DNA of 64,000 bases from DATJGR01 sp963780795 (GTDB lineage Bacteria > Pseudomonadota > Gammaproteobacteria > Pseudomonadales > Azotimanducaceae): the NCBI GenBank assembly GCA_963780795.1, contig CAWADH010000005.1, positions 248,001-312,000 on the forward strand, written 5' to 3'. Positions 35,059 through 43,997 of the stretch are shown here, in pieces. The notes below the pieces were generated by a model. The model was not told where the DNA came from and did no database searches. It saw only the letters and a list, made by a program, of their open reading frames with translations. The translations under genes were made by a program, and so were the position numbers. How positions within the stretch are numbered: position 1 is the stretch's first letter; the number at the start of each line of letters is the position of its first letter.

Positions 35059-35703
35059 ATGGAACTGTACGACGCTATGAGTACGCTGCGCGCCGTCCGC
35101 CGGCTGCGCCCCGATCCGATTCCCGAAGCCGTTCTCCAACGGGTGCTCACTGCCGCAACGTGGGCGCCGACCGGCGGCAATCGCCAACCGTGGCGGATCG
35201 TCGCCGTGAAGGATGCGGCGAAGAAACAGGTGCTCGAAGACCTGTATCGACCCTACTGGGACGCCTACATCGTCAACTACCGCAAACACATGGAGACGAT
35301 GCCGGCGGAGGAACGCGACACGTCGTCGCGCGCGATCGACGCGGGCACTTACCTCGCGTCGCACATGCACGAGGCGCCGGTCATTGCGGTGTTCTGCTAC
35401 AACCCCGCGATGATGACGATCACCGACAAGGATCAGCCGCGACCGTCGGTCGTAGGCGGCGGATCGGTGTATCCCGCGGTGCAGAACCTGCTGCTCGCAT
35501 GCCGCAACGAGGGGCTCGGGTGCGTGCTAACAACCTTGCTCTGCCTCGAAGAGCCGAAGGTGCGCGCGCTGCTGGAGTTGCCCGACGGCTGGTACACCTG
35601 CGCGCACGTGCCGATCGGCTATGCGGTGGGCGGCGGTCACGGCACGATCGCGCGCAAATCGCTCGACAAAATGGTGTTCACCGACCGGTTCGGCAACGCC
35701 TGA
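35059..35703 (+). CDS. Nitroreductase family protein
   Basis: A 214-aa FMN-binding protein. The N-terminal RAVRRLRPDPIPEAVLQRVL and APTGGNRQPWRIVAV are the phosphate-binding region of the nitroreductase fold. The later GSVYPAVQNLLLACRNEGLGCVLTTL is also characteristic. It may reduce nitro groups, quinones or act as a dehalogenase-like enzyme. GGAGAGCATC precedes the ATG. It converges with the Rieske gene 6 bases away. Confidence 0.9.
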   Translation: MELYDAMSTLRAVRRLRPDPIPEAVLQRVLTAATWAPTGGNRQPWRIVAVKDAAKKQVLEDLYRPYWDAYIVNYRKHMETMPAEERDTSSRAIDAGTYLASHMHEAPVIAVFCYNPAMMTITDKDQPRPSVVGGGSVYPAVQNLLLACRNEGLGCVLTTLLCLEEPKVRALLELPDGWYTCAHVPIGYAVGGGHGTIARKSLDKMVFTDRFGNA

Positions 35704-35709
35704 GGTCGA

Positions 35710-36894
35710 TCAGGCCGCGTTGCTTTCCGCGTACATGCGCAGGAACCGTTCGAGATCGCGGTCTTCCACCTCGAGCAGTTCGTCGAGGAATTTGTGGAAA
35801 CGCTGGCCGCCGCCTTCGTTGCGGCCGAACTGCACGTGCGACTTCGCACCGGTCGCCAGCGCCTGCTGCTGCCTGAGCCCTGTCGCATAATCTTCGTCGC
35901 GCACCACCTTTTCGAGGAACGCGAACTGTTCGTGCGCCTGCTCGACCATGTCGGCGGCGGGAGGCTTTTCCATCAGGTAGTTCTGCACCGTGTATGACTG
36001 CGCCGGCGTTTCGCCGGGAAACAGCTGGCTGATCATCACGCCGCGGCCGCCGCCGTCGAATCCGGCGATCGACACATGCGGGAAGATCGTCCACACCGCA
36101 CCGAGCAGCGCAGGGTCGGTCCATTCGCTTTCTGGTACGTCGGCGAGTGCCGCGCTCGGCGTGCTGACGCGCTGGTGCGGACCCCACGCGTGATACATCG
36201 CCTGCGAGAACATGCCCGCGCCGAACGAGTTCTTGTGCAGGATCGGCAGGTGGTAGAAATCCATGTAGCCGTCGTAGGCGATCTTCCAGTTCGGTCCCTC
36301 GAGCACGCGGCTGCTGAAGAAATGCCAGGTTTCGAAACCGAAGTGCGCAAGCGCTTCGTCGTAGCCGGCGAGGAATGCGTCGGGGTCGAGCGTCGATTTC
36401 GGATCGAGCGTCACCCAGATGAGACCTGCGCGTTCGGTGGTCGGCAGTTCCGTGAGACCGTTGCAGGCGCGCTCCACTTCGCCGAATTCCTGTTCGCGGA
36501 ACACGCCGATCAGCGCACCTTCGGTGGAGTAGGTCCAGGCGTGATACGGACAGCTGAAGCGCTTCGCCTTACCGCGACCGGGCGCCTGCACCTGCGCGCC
36601 GCGATGGCTGCACATGTTCACGAAGGCGCGCACGCGGCCGTCGTCGCCGCGCACGATCAGCACCGGCACACCGACCGCGTTCATCGCTTTGTATTCGCCC
36701 GGTTCGCGCACCTCGGCCGTCATCGCGAGCATCAGCGGCAACCGTTTGAACACGCGTTCCATTTCGAGTTTCCAGCGCGCCTCGTCGGTGTAGTGCGACA
36801 CCGGCACCCGGTAGATCTCCGGCGTTTGCGGAATGGTGCCCGCTTTGCCGTGAGCAACGATTTCCCGAGTGATCTCGACCAGCCGCTCGCGCAC
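35710..36894 (-). CDS. Rieske non-haem iron oxygenase, alpha subunit
   Basis: A 394-aa ring-hydroxylating oxygenase. The Rieske [2Fe-2S] ligands are Cys95-His97 (CSHRGAQV) and Cys115-His118 (CPYHAW). The mononuclear iron is held by His215 and His220 in YMDFYHLPILHKNSF, with the bridging Asp212; a third carboxylate is probably in VVRDEDYATG. It starts at GTG with GGAG upstream. No beta subunit, ferredoxin or reductase gene is adjacent, so it may be an alpha-only enzyme using shared electron donors. The substrate is probably aromatic but not determined. Confidence 0.93.
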   Translation of the reverse strand: MRERLVEITREIVAHGKAGTIPQTPEIYRVPVSHYTDEARWKLEMERVFKRLPLMLAMTAEVREPGEYKAMNAVGVPVLIVRGDDGRVRAFVNMCSHRGAQVQAPGRGKAKRFSCPYHAWTYSTEGALIGVFREQEFGEVERACNGLTELPTTERAGLIWVTLDPKSTLDPDAFLAGYDEALAHFGFETWHFFSSRVLEGPNWKIAYDGYMDFYHLPILHKNSFGAGMFSQAMYHAWGPHQRVSTPSAALADVPESEWTDPALLGAVWTIFPHVSIAGFDGGGRGVMISQLFPGETPAQSYTVQNYLMEKPPAADMVEQAHEQFAFLEKVVRDEDYATGLRQQQALATGAKSHVQFGRNEGGGQRFHKFLDELLEVEDRDLERFLRMYAESNAA

Positions 36895-36945
36895 GTTCGT
36901 TTCTCCGTTTTCCGCAGGATGCGGCCATCGAGGATACGGGTGTCA

Positions 36946-36971
36946 AAAACAGTCAGTCAAGACTGTTTTTG
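36946..36971 (-). terminator. Bidirectional-looking terminator overlapping the amidohydrolase stop
   Basis: AAAAACAGTC and GACTGTTTTT form a perfect 10-bp inverted repeat with a 6-base loop. On the minus strand it ends in a run of T and would end the amidohydrolase transcript; the stop codon itself lies in the loop. The symmetric A/T ends could also act on the plus strand. Confidence 0.8.
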
Positions 36972-38192
36972 CGACGCCGCGCACCAGCACCCGTCCTTCA
37001 TCACCTCGAGCCGCCCGCGGTCCTGCAGCACGCGGATGTCGCTGAGCGGGTCGCCGTCGACGACGACGAGATCGGCGAGCGATCCCGCGACAAGCGTGCC
37101 GACACGGCCCTTCGGGTCGAACGCGAGCCCGCCGTTACGCGTCGCGCACAACAGCGCTTCCGCGTTCGACATGCCGAACAACTCGACGAAGTACTCGAGG
37201 TCTTTCGCGTACGTGCCGTGCGGCGCGATGCTGATGCCGTAATCGCCGCCGACCACGAGCCGCACACCGGCTGCGCGCAGTTTCGCCACCGTTGCGACCG
37301 TCGCGTCGATCTCCGCTTCATAACCCTGCTTGCGCACCGTCGCCTTCGATACGCCCAGGCTTTCGCATTGCGCGACGTACTGGATTTCCCACGCGATCGC
37401 CGGCCCGACGAACAGGCGCTCGCGATACTGCGTCAGCAGTTCCACCGCTTCGTCGTCGAGGTAGTTGGCATGGCCGACGAAGTCGACGCCGGCGCGCACC
37501 GCCTGCTTCACCGCTGCGGCCGAGCGGGCGTGACATGCCACGCGCAGCTTGCGGCGGTGCGCCTCGTCGACGATTGCCGCCACTTCCTCGTCGCAGAACG
37601 ACAGCTCGCCCGGTGGATTGATCGGATTGATCGCTTCGCCGTCGATGAAAATCTTGACGATGTCGACGCGCGCTTTGCGTTGTTCCCGCACCGCCTGACG
37701 CAGCGCCCACGGTCCGTCGGCAATCTGGCTCAGCCCGCCGGGCGAATCGACGTTGCTCGCGGTGGCGCCCAGGTCGCGCCCCGCCGCCAGCAGGCGCGGA
37801 CCCGCGATGCGTCCCGCGTTGATTGCATCGCGCAGCGCGACGTCGATCTTGTACGTGGAACCGAAACTGATCGCCGACGTGAATCCGCAGTGGAGCATCA
37901 GAGCGGCATTCCTCACGGCAGTGATCGTCGCCTCTTCGACCGGCGTCGCCCCGATGGCGAACGGGCTCGCGTCGGCGAACGACAGATGCGCGTGCGTTTC
38001 GGTCATGCCGGGCATGACGAACTTGCCGGCAATGTCGATCACTTCCGCGTCTGCCGGAATCTGTGGCATTTCGTTCTTCGGGCCCGCATAACGGATCGCG
38101 TTGCCGGATACCCACACTGCGCCTGACGAGATGACTGAGGCGTCCGTCGCGGTGAAGACCCGGCAGTTGATGAGAACCTGGTTGCTGCTCAT
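36957..38192 (-). CDS. Cytosolic amidohydrolase (imidazolonepropionase-like)
   Basis: A 411-aa metal hydrolase without signal peptide. Metal and catalytic residues are seen in ETHAHLSFAD (HxH), VDIVKIFIDGEA (Lys), RVACHARSAAA and DFVGHANYLDD (His) and VVGGDYGISI (Asp). LADLVVVDGDPLSDI closes the family fold. GGAGGTGAC directly precedes the ATG. It is the third of a minus-strand run, with an ABM gene and the NHL gene upstream and the Rieske gene downstream beyond a terminator. Related in type, but not in location, to 32116-33363. Confidence 0.9.
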   Translation of the reverse strand: MSSNQVLINCRVFTATDASVISSGAVWVSGNAIRYAGPKNEMPQIPADAEVIDIAGKFVMPGMTETHAHLSFADASPFAIGATPVEEATITAVRNAALMLHCGFTSAISFGSTYKIDVALRDAINAGRIAGPRLLAAGRDLGATASNVDSPGGLSQIADGPWALRQAVREQRKARVDIVKIFIDGEAINPINPPGELSFCDEEVAAIVDEAHRRKLRVACHARSAAAVKQAVRAGVDFVGHANYLDDEAVELLTQYRERLFVGPAIAWEIQYVAQCESLGVSKATVRKQGYEAEIDATVATVAKLRAAGVRLVVGGDYGISIAPHGTYAKDLEYFVELFGMSNAEALLCATRNGGLAFDPKGRVGTLVAGSLADLVVVDGDPLSDIRVLQDRGRLEVMKDGCWCAASQKQS

Positions 38193-38217
38193 GTCACCTC
38201 CGAAAAACGATCAGGCA

Positions 38218-38565
38218 TCAATTCGCAAAGAACGCCTTCTTGCGTTCGCCGTTCGGCCCGTAGACGGGTTCGCCGCGCTCCACCAGATAGGCCTGGTTGA
38301 CGCTCTCTTTGATGTTTGCGGCCGAGAGCAGTTCGACCATCTTTCGATAGTTCTCGTGCTCGAAGTGCGCGGCGAGGCTGGCGCCGTCGTCCCAGAGTTC
38401 GTATACCTGAATGCGCGTCGGCACGGCGGGATCGGGCGCGAAGCAGTAGTCGCGGCAACCGTGCTCTTCGCGCCGCGTCGCCATCTGAACGTCGGCGGTG
38501 AGAGCGACCGCACGATCGCGGTCCTCTCGAGTTGCGAATCCGAGCGCGGCGACGACGATGATCAT
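38218..38565 (-). CDS. Antibiotic biosynthesis monooxygenase (quinol monooxygenase-like) protein
   Basis: A 115-aa ABM-fold protein. Landmarks are ALTADVQMATRREEHGCRDYCFAPDP and VYELWDDGASLAAHFEHENYRKM, as in YgiN/quinol monooxygenase-type proteins. AGGAGCAATC precedes the ATG. It lies between the frameshifted NHL gene and the amidohydrolase on the same strand, so all three are probably one transcript. No substrate can be assigned. Confidence 0.85.
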   Translation of the reverse strand: MIIVVAALGFATREDRDRAVALTADVQMATRREEHGCRDYCFAPDPAVPTRIQVYELWDDGASLAAHFEHENYRKMVELLSAANIKESVNQAYLVERGEPVYGPNGERKKAFFAN

Positions 38566-38601
38566 GATTGCTCCTGTTCTGATGCGGTTGAACGAATCGG
38601 T

Positions 38602-39634
38602 TCAGCGCAGCGATTCGCGCGTCCAGCGGCGGTGCGATGGACCCGCGGCACCACGCTTCTCGCCCGCGTGCTCCGGATAGACGGTGGCCGTGTACAGATC
38701 GCCGTGCGCGTCCATTGCGAGCTGGTGGATGTAGATCGCGATGTCGTCGACCCGCTCGAGCACCTCGCCGGTGTCTTCGTCGAGTATCGCGAGGTTGCTC
38801 ATCTTGTCGCTCGCGTAAACGCGCTTACCATAGACGGCGATGCTGAGGGGCGAGACGTGCGTCCACTCGTCGATGTAGTTGCCGTCCGGATCGAATCGCT
38901 GGATGCGCGGCCGGCAACCCGGCGCCCGCTGCGTGCGGTGCGGCGCGATCTGACCGGGAACCGTCATGTAGTCGTGGTAATTGCCGCCGCACAGATCGGC
39001 AACCAGCAGGCGCCCCTGCGAATCCTGCGCAAGCGCGTGCGGCGTGTTGAATTCGGCGGGACCTCGACCCCAGGTGCCGATCTGCTTGATGTATTCGCCG
39101 TCCGCGGAGAACCACACCAGGCGCGAGTTCCAGTAACCGTCGGCAACGACGATGTTGCCGTTGTCCTGCACGAGCACCGCAGTCGGGCCGTTGAAGTGCG
39201 TCTCGTCGCTGCCCCACTTGCCGAACTCGCCGAGGCTCAGCAGCAGCTCGCCGTTCGGATGGTATTTGCGAACCGTGTGGCCGTCGCGATCGGTGGTCCA
39301 GAACATGCCGTCTTTCTCGATGTACAGCGTGTGCGCGCCGAGCGCGAAAGCCGCGCTCGTCGGACGCGCCCCACTTGCCGAGAAAGCGGCCGTCGCGATC
39401 GAACATCGAGATGCTGCTCTTCCCCATCCTGTCTTTCATCGCGAGCGGATGCGCCGCCCAGTGTTCGATGTCGCGGGTGAACAGATAGATGACGCCGGCG
39501 CGGTCCACCGCCACGCCCGATCCCATTTCGAATTTCATGTCCGCCGGATACTTCGGCCAGCCCTCGACGCGCCTGTAACCGGCGCGCGCATCGTCGGCTC
39601 CAGGTGGGTTCGCGACGTCGTGGGAATCGCACAT
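38602..39634 (-). pseudogene. NHL-repeat beta-propeller protein, interrupted by a frameshift
   Basis: The two halves of a six-bladed NHL propeller (peptidyl-alpha-hydroxyglycine lyase-like) lie in different frames. The first runs from the ATG at 39634 with YPADMKFEMGSGVAVDRAG and GRFLGKWG. The second continues with AAFALGAHTLYIEKDGMFWTTDRDGHTVRKYHP in another frame (quoted in two parts here: AAFALGAHTLYIEKDG, then MFWTTDRDGHTVRKYHP). The switch is by one base near 39345-39375. Either the gene is broken or the read/assembly has an error in a GC run. The propeller frames after the shift are intact to the stop at 38602, which favours a recent or artificial event. Confidence 0.75.
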
Positions 39635-39737
39635 GGGTCGAGCCTGAGTCGAGTGCCGGAGAGAAGGATCCTAGCGAGTTCACAGGATTCGCGAAACCGG
39701 CTAGGCTGACGGTTTCGCCAAACGAGCGACCAGGTTC

Positions 39738-40517
39738 ATGAAATTGTCGGGCAAGGTAGCGGCGGTTACCGGCGGCAGTCGCAGCATCGGACGCGCCATC
39801 GTCGAAGCGTTTCTAACCGAAGGCGCATGCGTAGCGTTCAACGGACGCGATGCGGCCAAAGGCGCGCAGGCACTTAGGGAACTCGCTGCAGGTGACCGCG
39901 CGATCTTCATCACCGGCGACGCGCGCTCTTCGGCCGACGTCAAAGCGCTCATCGACGCCGCCGCGGCGCGTTGGGGTCACCTCGACGTGATGGTCAACAA
40001 TGCCGGCGGCATCACCGCGCCGGCACCCATCGCACAGCTCGACGACGACGCGTGGGCCAACGATCTGCAGTGGAATCTCAGCAGCGTGTTCTACGGCACC
40101 AAGCATGCGTTTGCACACATGCTGCCGCGCGGCAGCGGCTGCGTGATCAACATCTCGTCGGTGGAAGGCAAAACCGGCGCGGCCGGCATGGCCGGATACG
40201 TCGCAGCGAAACACGGCGTACACGGCCTGACCAAGAGCGCCGCCGCCGAAGCCGGCCGGATGGGCGTTACCGTCAATGCGATCTGCCCGGGACTGATCAT
40301 CACCGACGCGGTGCTGCAGGGTGGCCCGGGCACCGCGGCTGCGATGGGCATGAGCTACGACGAAATGGTGGAGAAAGTGTTCAAGTCGAAGACGCTGACT
40401 GGCGAACTGAATACCGTCGAACAGGTCGCGGCCGTCGCCGTGCTGCTCGCGTCGGAGACCGGCCGCGGCATCACCGGCAGCTTCTTCAATGTCGACGGCG
40501 GACAGTCGCCTTACTGA
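39738..40517 (+). CDS. Short-chain dehydrogenase/reductase
   Basis: A 259-aa classical SDR. The cofactor loop is TGGSRSIGRA, followed by NNAGG, and the catalytic residues are in NISSVEGKTGAAGMAGYVAAK (Ser, Tyr and Lys). The C-terminus FFNVDGGQSPY is typical of oxidoreductases of the 3-oxoacyl-ACP reductase type. It is divergent from the NHL gene and overlaps the VOC gene by 7 bases, tail to tail. It is probably part of the catabolic set; the substrate is unknown. Confidence 0.92.
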   Translation: MKLSGKVAAVTGGSRSIGRAIVEAFLTEGACVAFNGRDAAKGAQALRELAAGDRAIFITGDARSSADVKALIDAAAARWGHLDVMVNNAGGITAPAPIAQLDDDAWANDLQWNLSSVFYGTKHAFAHMLPRGSGCVINISSVEGKTGAAGMAGYVAAKHGVHGLTKSAAAEAGRMGVTVNAICPGLIITDAVLQGGPGTAAAMGMSYDEMVEKVFKSKTLTGELNTVEQVAAVAVLLASETGRGITGSFFNVDGGQSPY

Positions 40518-40966
40518 CGAGCCAGTTGCGCGATCCGCGCGTTGCGGATTTCGTACAACTCGATCACGTTGCCGAACGGATCGCGGCCGTAGATCGCCGA
40601 CGCAGTGCCGAAATCGACAGGCGCACCGACGAACTCCATGCCCGCGGCGACGAGCCGCTCGTATTCCTGTTCGAGACCGTCGACCTGCAGCGCGAAGTGC
40701 GCGTAACCGAAATCGCACGGCCGCTGGCGCCGGTCTTCGGGTGGCGGGTTGCTGTACTGCCACAATTCGAGGAACGCGTTGGGCATCTTCAGCATCGCCA
40801 TCTTCGCCGCGACTTCACGCAACCCGATCGCGCGATCGGCGGCGGGATTGTCGCGCTCGAATTCGGACGCCTGTACAACTTCGAACCCGAGCACGTCGCG
40901 ATAGAACGCGAGGCCGCGCTCGAAATCCGGCACGCCGAGCGCAACGTGATGCAATCCGACGATCAT
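40511..40966 (-). CDS. VOC (glyoxalase/dioxygenase superfamily) protein
   Basis: A 151-aa single-VOC-domain protein with LHHVALGVPDFERGLAFYRDVLGFEVV at its start and LQVDGLEQEYERLVAAGMEFVG and YGRDPFGNVIELYEI in the second half. His and Glu positions needed for metal binding are present (the first His in LHHVAL, the Glu in VIELYE). The ATG at 40966 has GAGGAA upstream; upstream codons were discarded. It follows the TauD-like gene after 11 bases and probably belongs to its operon. Confidence 0.88.
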   Translation of the reverse strand: MIVGLHHVALGVPDFERGLAFYRDVLGFEVVQASEFERDNPAADRAIGLREVAAKMAMLKMPNAFLELWQYSNPPPEDRRQRPCDFGYAHFALQVDGLEQEYERLVAAGMEFVGAPVDFGTASAIYGRDPFGNVIELYEIRNARIAQLARQ

Positions 40967-40977
40967 CGCGAGTTCCT

Positions 40978-41763
40978 CTAGGCAGGTACGGGGCCTTCGA
41001 CCTGGACACGATGAATCACGCGCGGCTGATCGTCGTGGTCGTGCACTGCGTAGTGCTGCAGGCAACGGTTGTCCCACATCACCAGATCGCCAACGTGCCA
41101 GACATGGCGCGCCTGGAATTCAGGCCGCGACGCGTGGCGATAAAGATACTCGAGCAGCGGCGCGCTTTCCTCGCGCGACCAACCTACGAAACGCTGCGTG
41201 AACGCGCGGCACACGTACAGCGACTTCCTGCCCGTTTCGTCGTGCACGCGCACCACCGGATGCTCCGCGCGCGGCGCCGTCTTTCCGCTTTCGCCGTACA
41301 GCGCCGCAAGTCCTTCGGCCGAGTGCACGGCCCTCAGTCCGTCGACGACGCTGCGCAGCCCTTCGGACAACGCGTCGTACGCGAGTTCCTGATTTGCAAA
41401 CGCGGTGTCGCCGCCGATCTCCGGCGTTTCGAGCGCATACAGCATCGTCAGCTTCGGCGGCGCCGCGTTGTACGTCATGTCGGAATGCCAATGCTGATTC
41501 ACGTCCTTCGCTTTGCCGTGATTGCGCAGTTCGATGACGTCGGGATAAGCCTTCATGCCTGCGTACGGATGCCGTACGAGCGTTCCCCAGCGACGCGCGA
41601 ATGCCATCTGATCTTCGGGCGTGAGCCGCTGATCCGGAAACGCCAGCACGTGATGCTTGCAGAACAGCTCGTTCAGCGCACGCCACTGCGCAGTGTCGAC
41701 GTTGCGCACGTCGAGGTCTTCGACGATTGCGCCGAGCGGAGCCGCAAGCCGGTGGACGCGCAT
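40978..41763 (-). CDS. TauD/TfdA family Fe(II)/2-oxoglutarate dioxygenase
   Basis: A 261-aa dioxygenase. The iron site is HxD in QHWHSDMTYN and the distal His in the segment ending HRVQVEGP (RVIHRVQ), with the 2-oxoglutarate Arg nearby. TfdA and TauD relatives cleave 2,4-D or taurine. The alpha/beta hydrolase ends 6 bases upstream and the VOC gene follows, giving a hydrolase-dioxygenase-VOC operon. The substrate is unknown; TauD-specific residues could not be judged. Confidence 0.9.
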   Translation of the reverse strand: MRVHRLAAPLGAIVEDLDVRNVDTAQWRALNELFCKHHVLAFPDQRLTPEDQMAFARRWGTLVRHPYAGMKAYPDVIELRNHGKAKDVNQHWHSDMTYNAAPPKLTMLYALETPEIGGDTAFANQELAYDALSEGLRSVVDGLRAVHSAEGLAALYGESGKTAPRAEHPVVRVHDETGRKSLYVCRAFTQRFVGWSREESAPLLEYLYRHASRPEFQARHVWHVGDLVMWDNRCLQHYAVHDHDDQPRVIHRVQVEGPVPA

Positions 41764-41769
41764 GTCGAT

Positions 41770-42651
41770 TCAGGCGCGCTGCGTCACGGCGATCATCTCG
41801 CCGATGATCTGCGGCCACACCTGAACGGGCAGGTCGTGCCCCATCCCGTCGATCGTCAGCAGTTTCGCGCCCGGGATCGCTTCGGCCAGCGCCTTGCCGT
41901 GCGGATACGGCAGGATCGGGTCGTCGGTGCCGTGCACCACCAGCGTCGGGATCGACGTTTCGCGCAACAGCGGCCGGCGGTCGTTCGGCGAACTCGCGCC
42001 GATCGCGAGCGAGTGGTTCGCCTGTGCGGCGAAATTGATCGCGCGGCCGACTTCCCGCGTCGCGATATCGCGCAAGCCTGCGGTATCGACCGGCAACCGC
42101 CCCGCGAGCTTCGTGAACATCGCCACACGCATGTCGATGAGCTCCGCCGGCGTACTGGTGGGCATCGACGTCTGCAGCTGCATCATCTCGCCGAGCCACT
42201 TAGGATCGGGTCCTTCAAGATCGTCGCTGTGCAGCATCGGCACGCCGTCGACGCTGCCCGCCAACGGCGACGACATGATGATCGTCGCGGAGCGGACGCG
42301 TTTCGGCTGCCGGATCATCAGCGTCTGCGTGATCATGCCGCCCATCGACGCACCGGCCACGTGCGCGGCATCGACGTCGTATGCGTCGAGCACCCCGACC
42401 GCATCGTTAGCGAGGTCGTCGAGGTTGTACGGCTGCTTCGCGAAGTCGAAGCACGACGATTGCCCGGTGTCGCGGTTGTCGAAGCGGATCACGTGAAAGC
42501 CTTTGTCGACGAACGGCTGAATGAAGGCCTCCGGCCACTGGATGCCTTGCGCACTGGCGCCCATCACCAACAGCAGCGTCGGGTTGCGGCGATCGCCGAA
42601 ATCTTCGGTCCACAGCCGGATGCCGTTCGAATCGATGATGCGCTCTGCCAT
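41770..42651 (-). CDS. Alpha/beta hydrolase
   Basis: A 293-aa protein with the nucleophile Ser in GASMGGMITQ, the acid in GTDDPILP and the His in DGMGHDLP, and the N-terminal RLWTEDFGD of the family. It is a cytosolic esterase or lactonase-like enzyme without signal peptide. GGAGGAGCGAAC precedes the ATG. It is the first gene of the three-gene minus-strand operon with TauD-like and VOC genes, which suggests sequential processing of one substrate. Confidence 0.9.
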   Translation of the reverse strand: MAERIIDSNGIRLWTEDFGDRRNPTLLLVMGASAQGIQWPEAFIQPFVDKGFHVIRFDNRDTGQSSCFDFAKQPYNLDDLANDAVGVLDAYDVDAAHVAGASMGGMITQTLMIRQPKRVRSATIIMSSPLAGSVDGVPMLHSDDLEGPDPKWLGEMMQLQTSMPTSTPAELIDMRVAMFTKLAGRLPVDTAGLRDIATREVGRAINFAAQANHSLAIGASSPNDRRPLLRETSIPTLVVHGTDDPILPYPHGKALAEAIPGAKLLTIDGMGHDLPVQVWPQIIGEMIAVTQRA

Positions 42652-42692
42652 GTTCGCTCCTCCGTCCGGACGGCGAGCTTACCGCGCGGCGT

Positions 42693-43997
42693 TCAGGGTG
42701 TCAGTCGATCGCGGTCGCGCGGATACAGCACCGCTTCACGCACGTTCGACAGACCCATCACCTGCGCGGTGAGCCGTTCGAGCCCGATCGCGAGGCCGCC
42801 GTGCGGCGGCATGCCGAGCTCGAACATCTTGAGATGGCTTTCGAATGCGGCCGGTTCGATGTTTCGCGCGCGCAACGCCGCCTCCAGGTCGGCGCGCCGA
42901 TGCAGGCGTTGCCCGCCGGTGGTGATTTCCACGCCGCGGAACAGCAGGTCGAAGCTCTGCGCTGCACCGCAGTTGCCGCGCGGCGCCGAATAGAACGGCC
43001 GGCCCGACAATGGGAACCCGACCACGAACACCGCCGGTACGCCGGACTCGGCTTCTGCGAGCGCGCACAAGCGCCGCTCCGCTTCGGGATCGAGGTCGTC
43101 GGTGAGGTGCCTGGTGCCGTGCGCTTTTTCCAGCCGCTCGAGACACGCGTCGAATTCCCACACCGGCGCGTTCAGCATGGCCGGCGGCGGCACCGCGCCG
43201 TGGCGTTGCAGCGTGGCCGCGTGTTCGCGATTCAGCTTTTCGAACATCGACGTGAGCAGTTCCTTTTCGAGCCTGATCACGTCTTCGGCGCCGTCGATGA
43301 AGCCGAATTCGAGGTCGAGCGAGTAGTACTCGGTGAGGTGACGCGAACTCGCGTGCGGTTCGGCGCGATATACGTGCCCGGTCTCGAATACCTTCTCGAA
43401 CGCCGCCACACCGTGCTCTTTATAGAACTGCGGACTCTGCGCGAGGTACGCGACGCGGTCGAAGTAGTCGATCGTGAACAGATTGGTGCCGCCCTCGGTG
43501 CCTGAGGCGACGATCTTCGACGTGATGATCTCGGTGAAGCCGCGCTCGGTCAGGAATTCCCTGAAGTAGCGCAGCAAAGCACCCTGAATGCGGAACACGT
43601 CGCCAACGGTATCGTTGCGCGCCGCGAGCGGCCGATACTCGAGCCGCGCATCGCTGCCAACCGCGGAAATATCGCTCGACGCGTTGAACGGCAGCTTGTT
43701 CGTCGCCGGGTTCAACACACGGATCTGCCGCACATCGACCTCGAAGCCGAGCTTCGCCCGCGCATCCGCGCGCACCGCGCCGACCACTTCGATCGCGTCG
43801 TCGAGCTTCAGGTGCAGCGCGTTCAGCGCCTCGGATGCGCCGACGCACTGCACTTCGCCGCTCGCGTCGCGCAGGATCACGAACGTGGTGCTGGCGAGCA
43901 CACGCAGCCGAAAGACCCAACCGCGCAGCACGATTGTTTCACCGAGATGCTGTGCGATCGAACGGACTGCGATACGAGACTGAAAGGTCGATTCCAT
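42693..43997 (-). CDS. Aspartyl-tRNA synthetase, short archaeal-type form
   Basis: A 434-aa class II aminoacyl-tRNA synthetase with an OB-fold anticodon domain (residues about 1-100) and the catalytic domain. The flipping loop region is GTEGGTNLF, followed by FDRVAYLAQSPQFYKE; motif 2 is VYRAEPHASSRHLTEYYS and motif 3 is GLAIGLERLTAQVMGLSNVREAVLYPRDR. Bacterial AspRS has about 590 residues with a GAD insertion, which is absent here. The sequence resembles the archaeal/eukaryotic AspRS2 type, some of which charge both tRNA-Asp and tRNA-Asn. The ATG at 43997 is used. It stands alone. AsnRS is the main alternative, but GTEGGTNLF favours AspRS. Confidence 0.85.
   Translation of the reverse strand: MESTFQSRIAVRSIAQHLGETIVLRGWVFRLRVLASTTFVILRDASGEVQCVGASEALNALHLKLDDAIEVVGAVRADARAKLGFEVDVRQIRVLNPATNKLPFNASSDISAVGSDARLEYRPLAARNDTVGDVFRIQGALLRYFREFLTERGFTEIITSKIVASGTEGGTNLFTIDYFDRVAYLAQSPQFYKEHGVAAFEKVFETGHVYRAEPHASSRHLTEYYSLDLEFGFIDGAEDVIRLEKELLTSMFEKLNREHAATLQRHGAVPPPAMLNAPVWEFDACLERLEKAHGTRHLTDDLDPEAERRLCALAEAESGVPAVFVVGFPLSGRPFYSAPRGNCGAAQSFDLLFRGVEITTGGQRLHRRADLEAALRARNIEPAAFESHLKMFELGMPPHGGLAIGLERLTAQVMGLSNVREAVLYPRDRDRLTP

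Noticed and set aside
40489..42993. Plus-strand frame of 834 codons
   Set aside because: It runs antisense to the VOC, TauD-like and hydrolase genes and is low in hydrophobic residues, with strings of Arg, His and Gln. It is a by-product of high GC.
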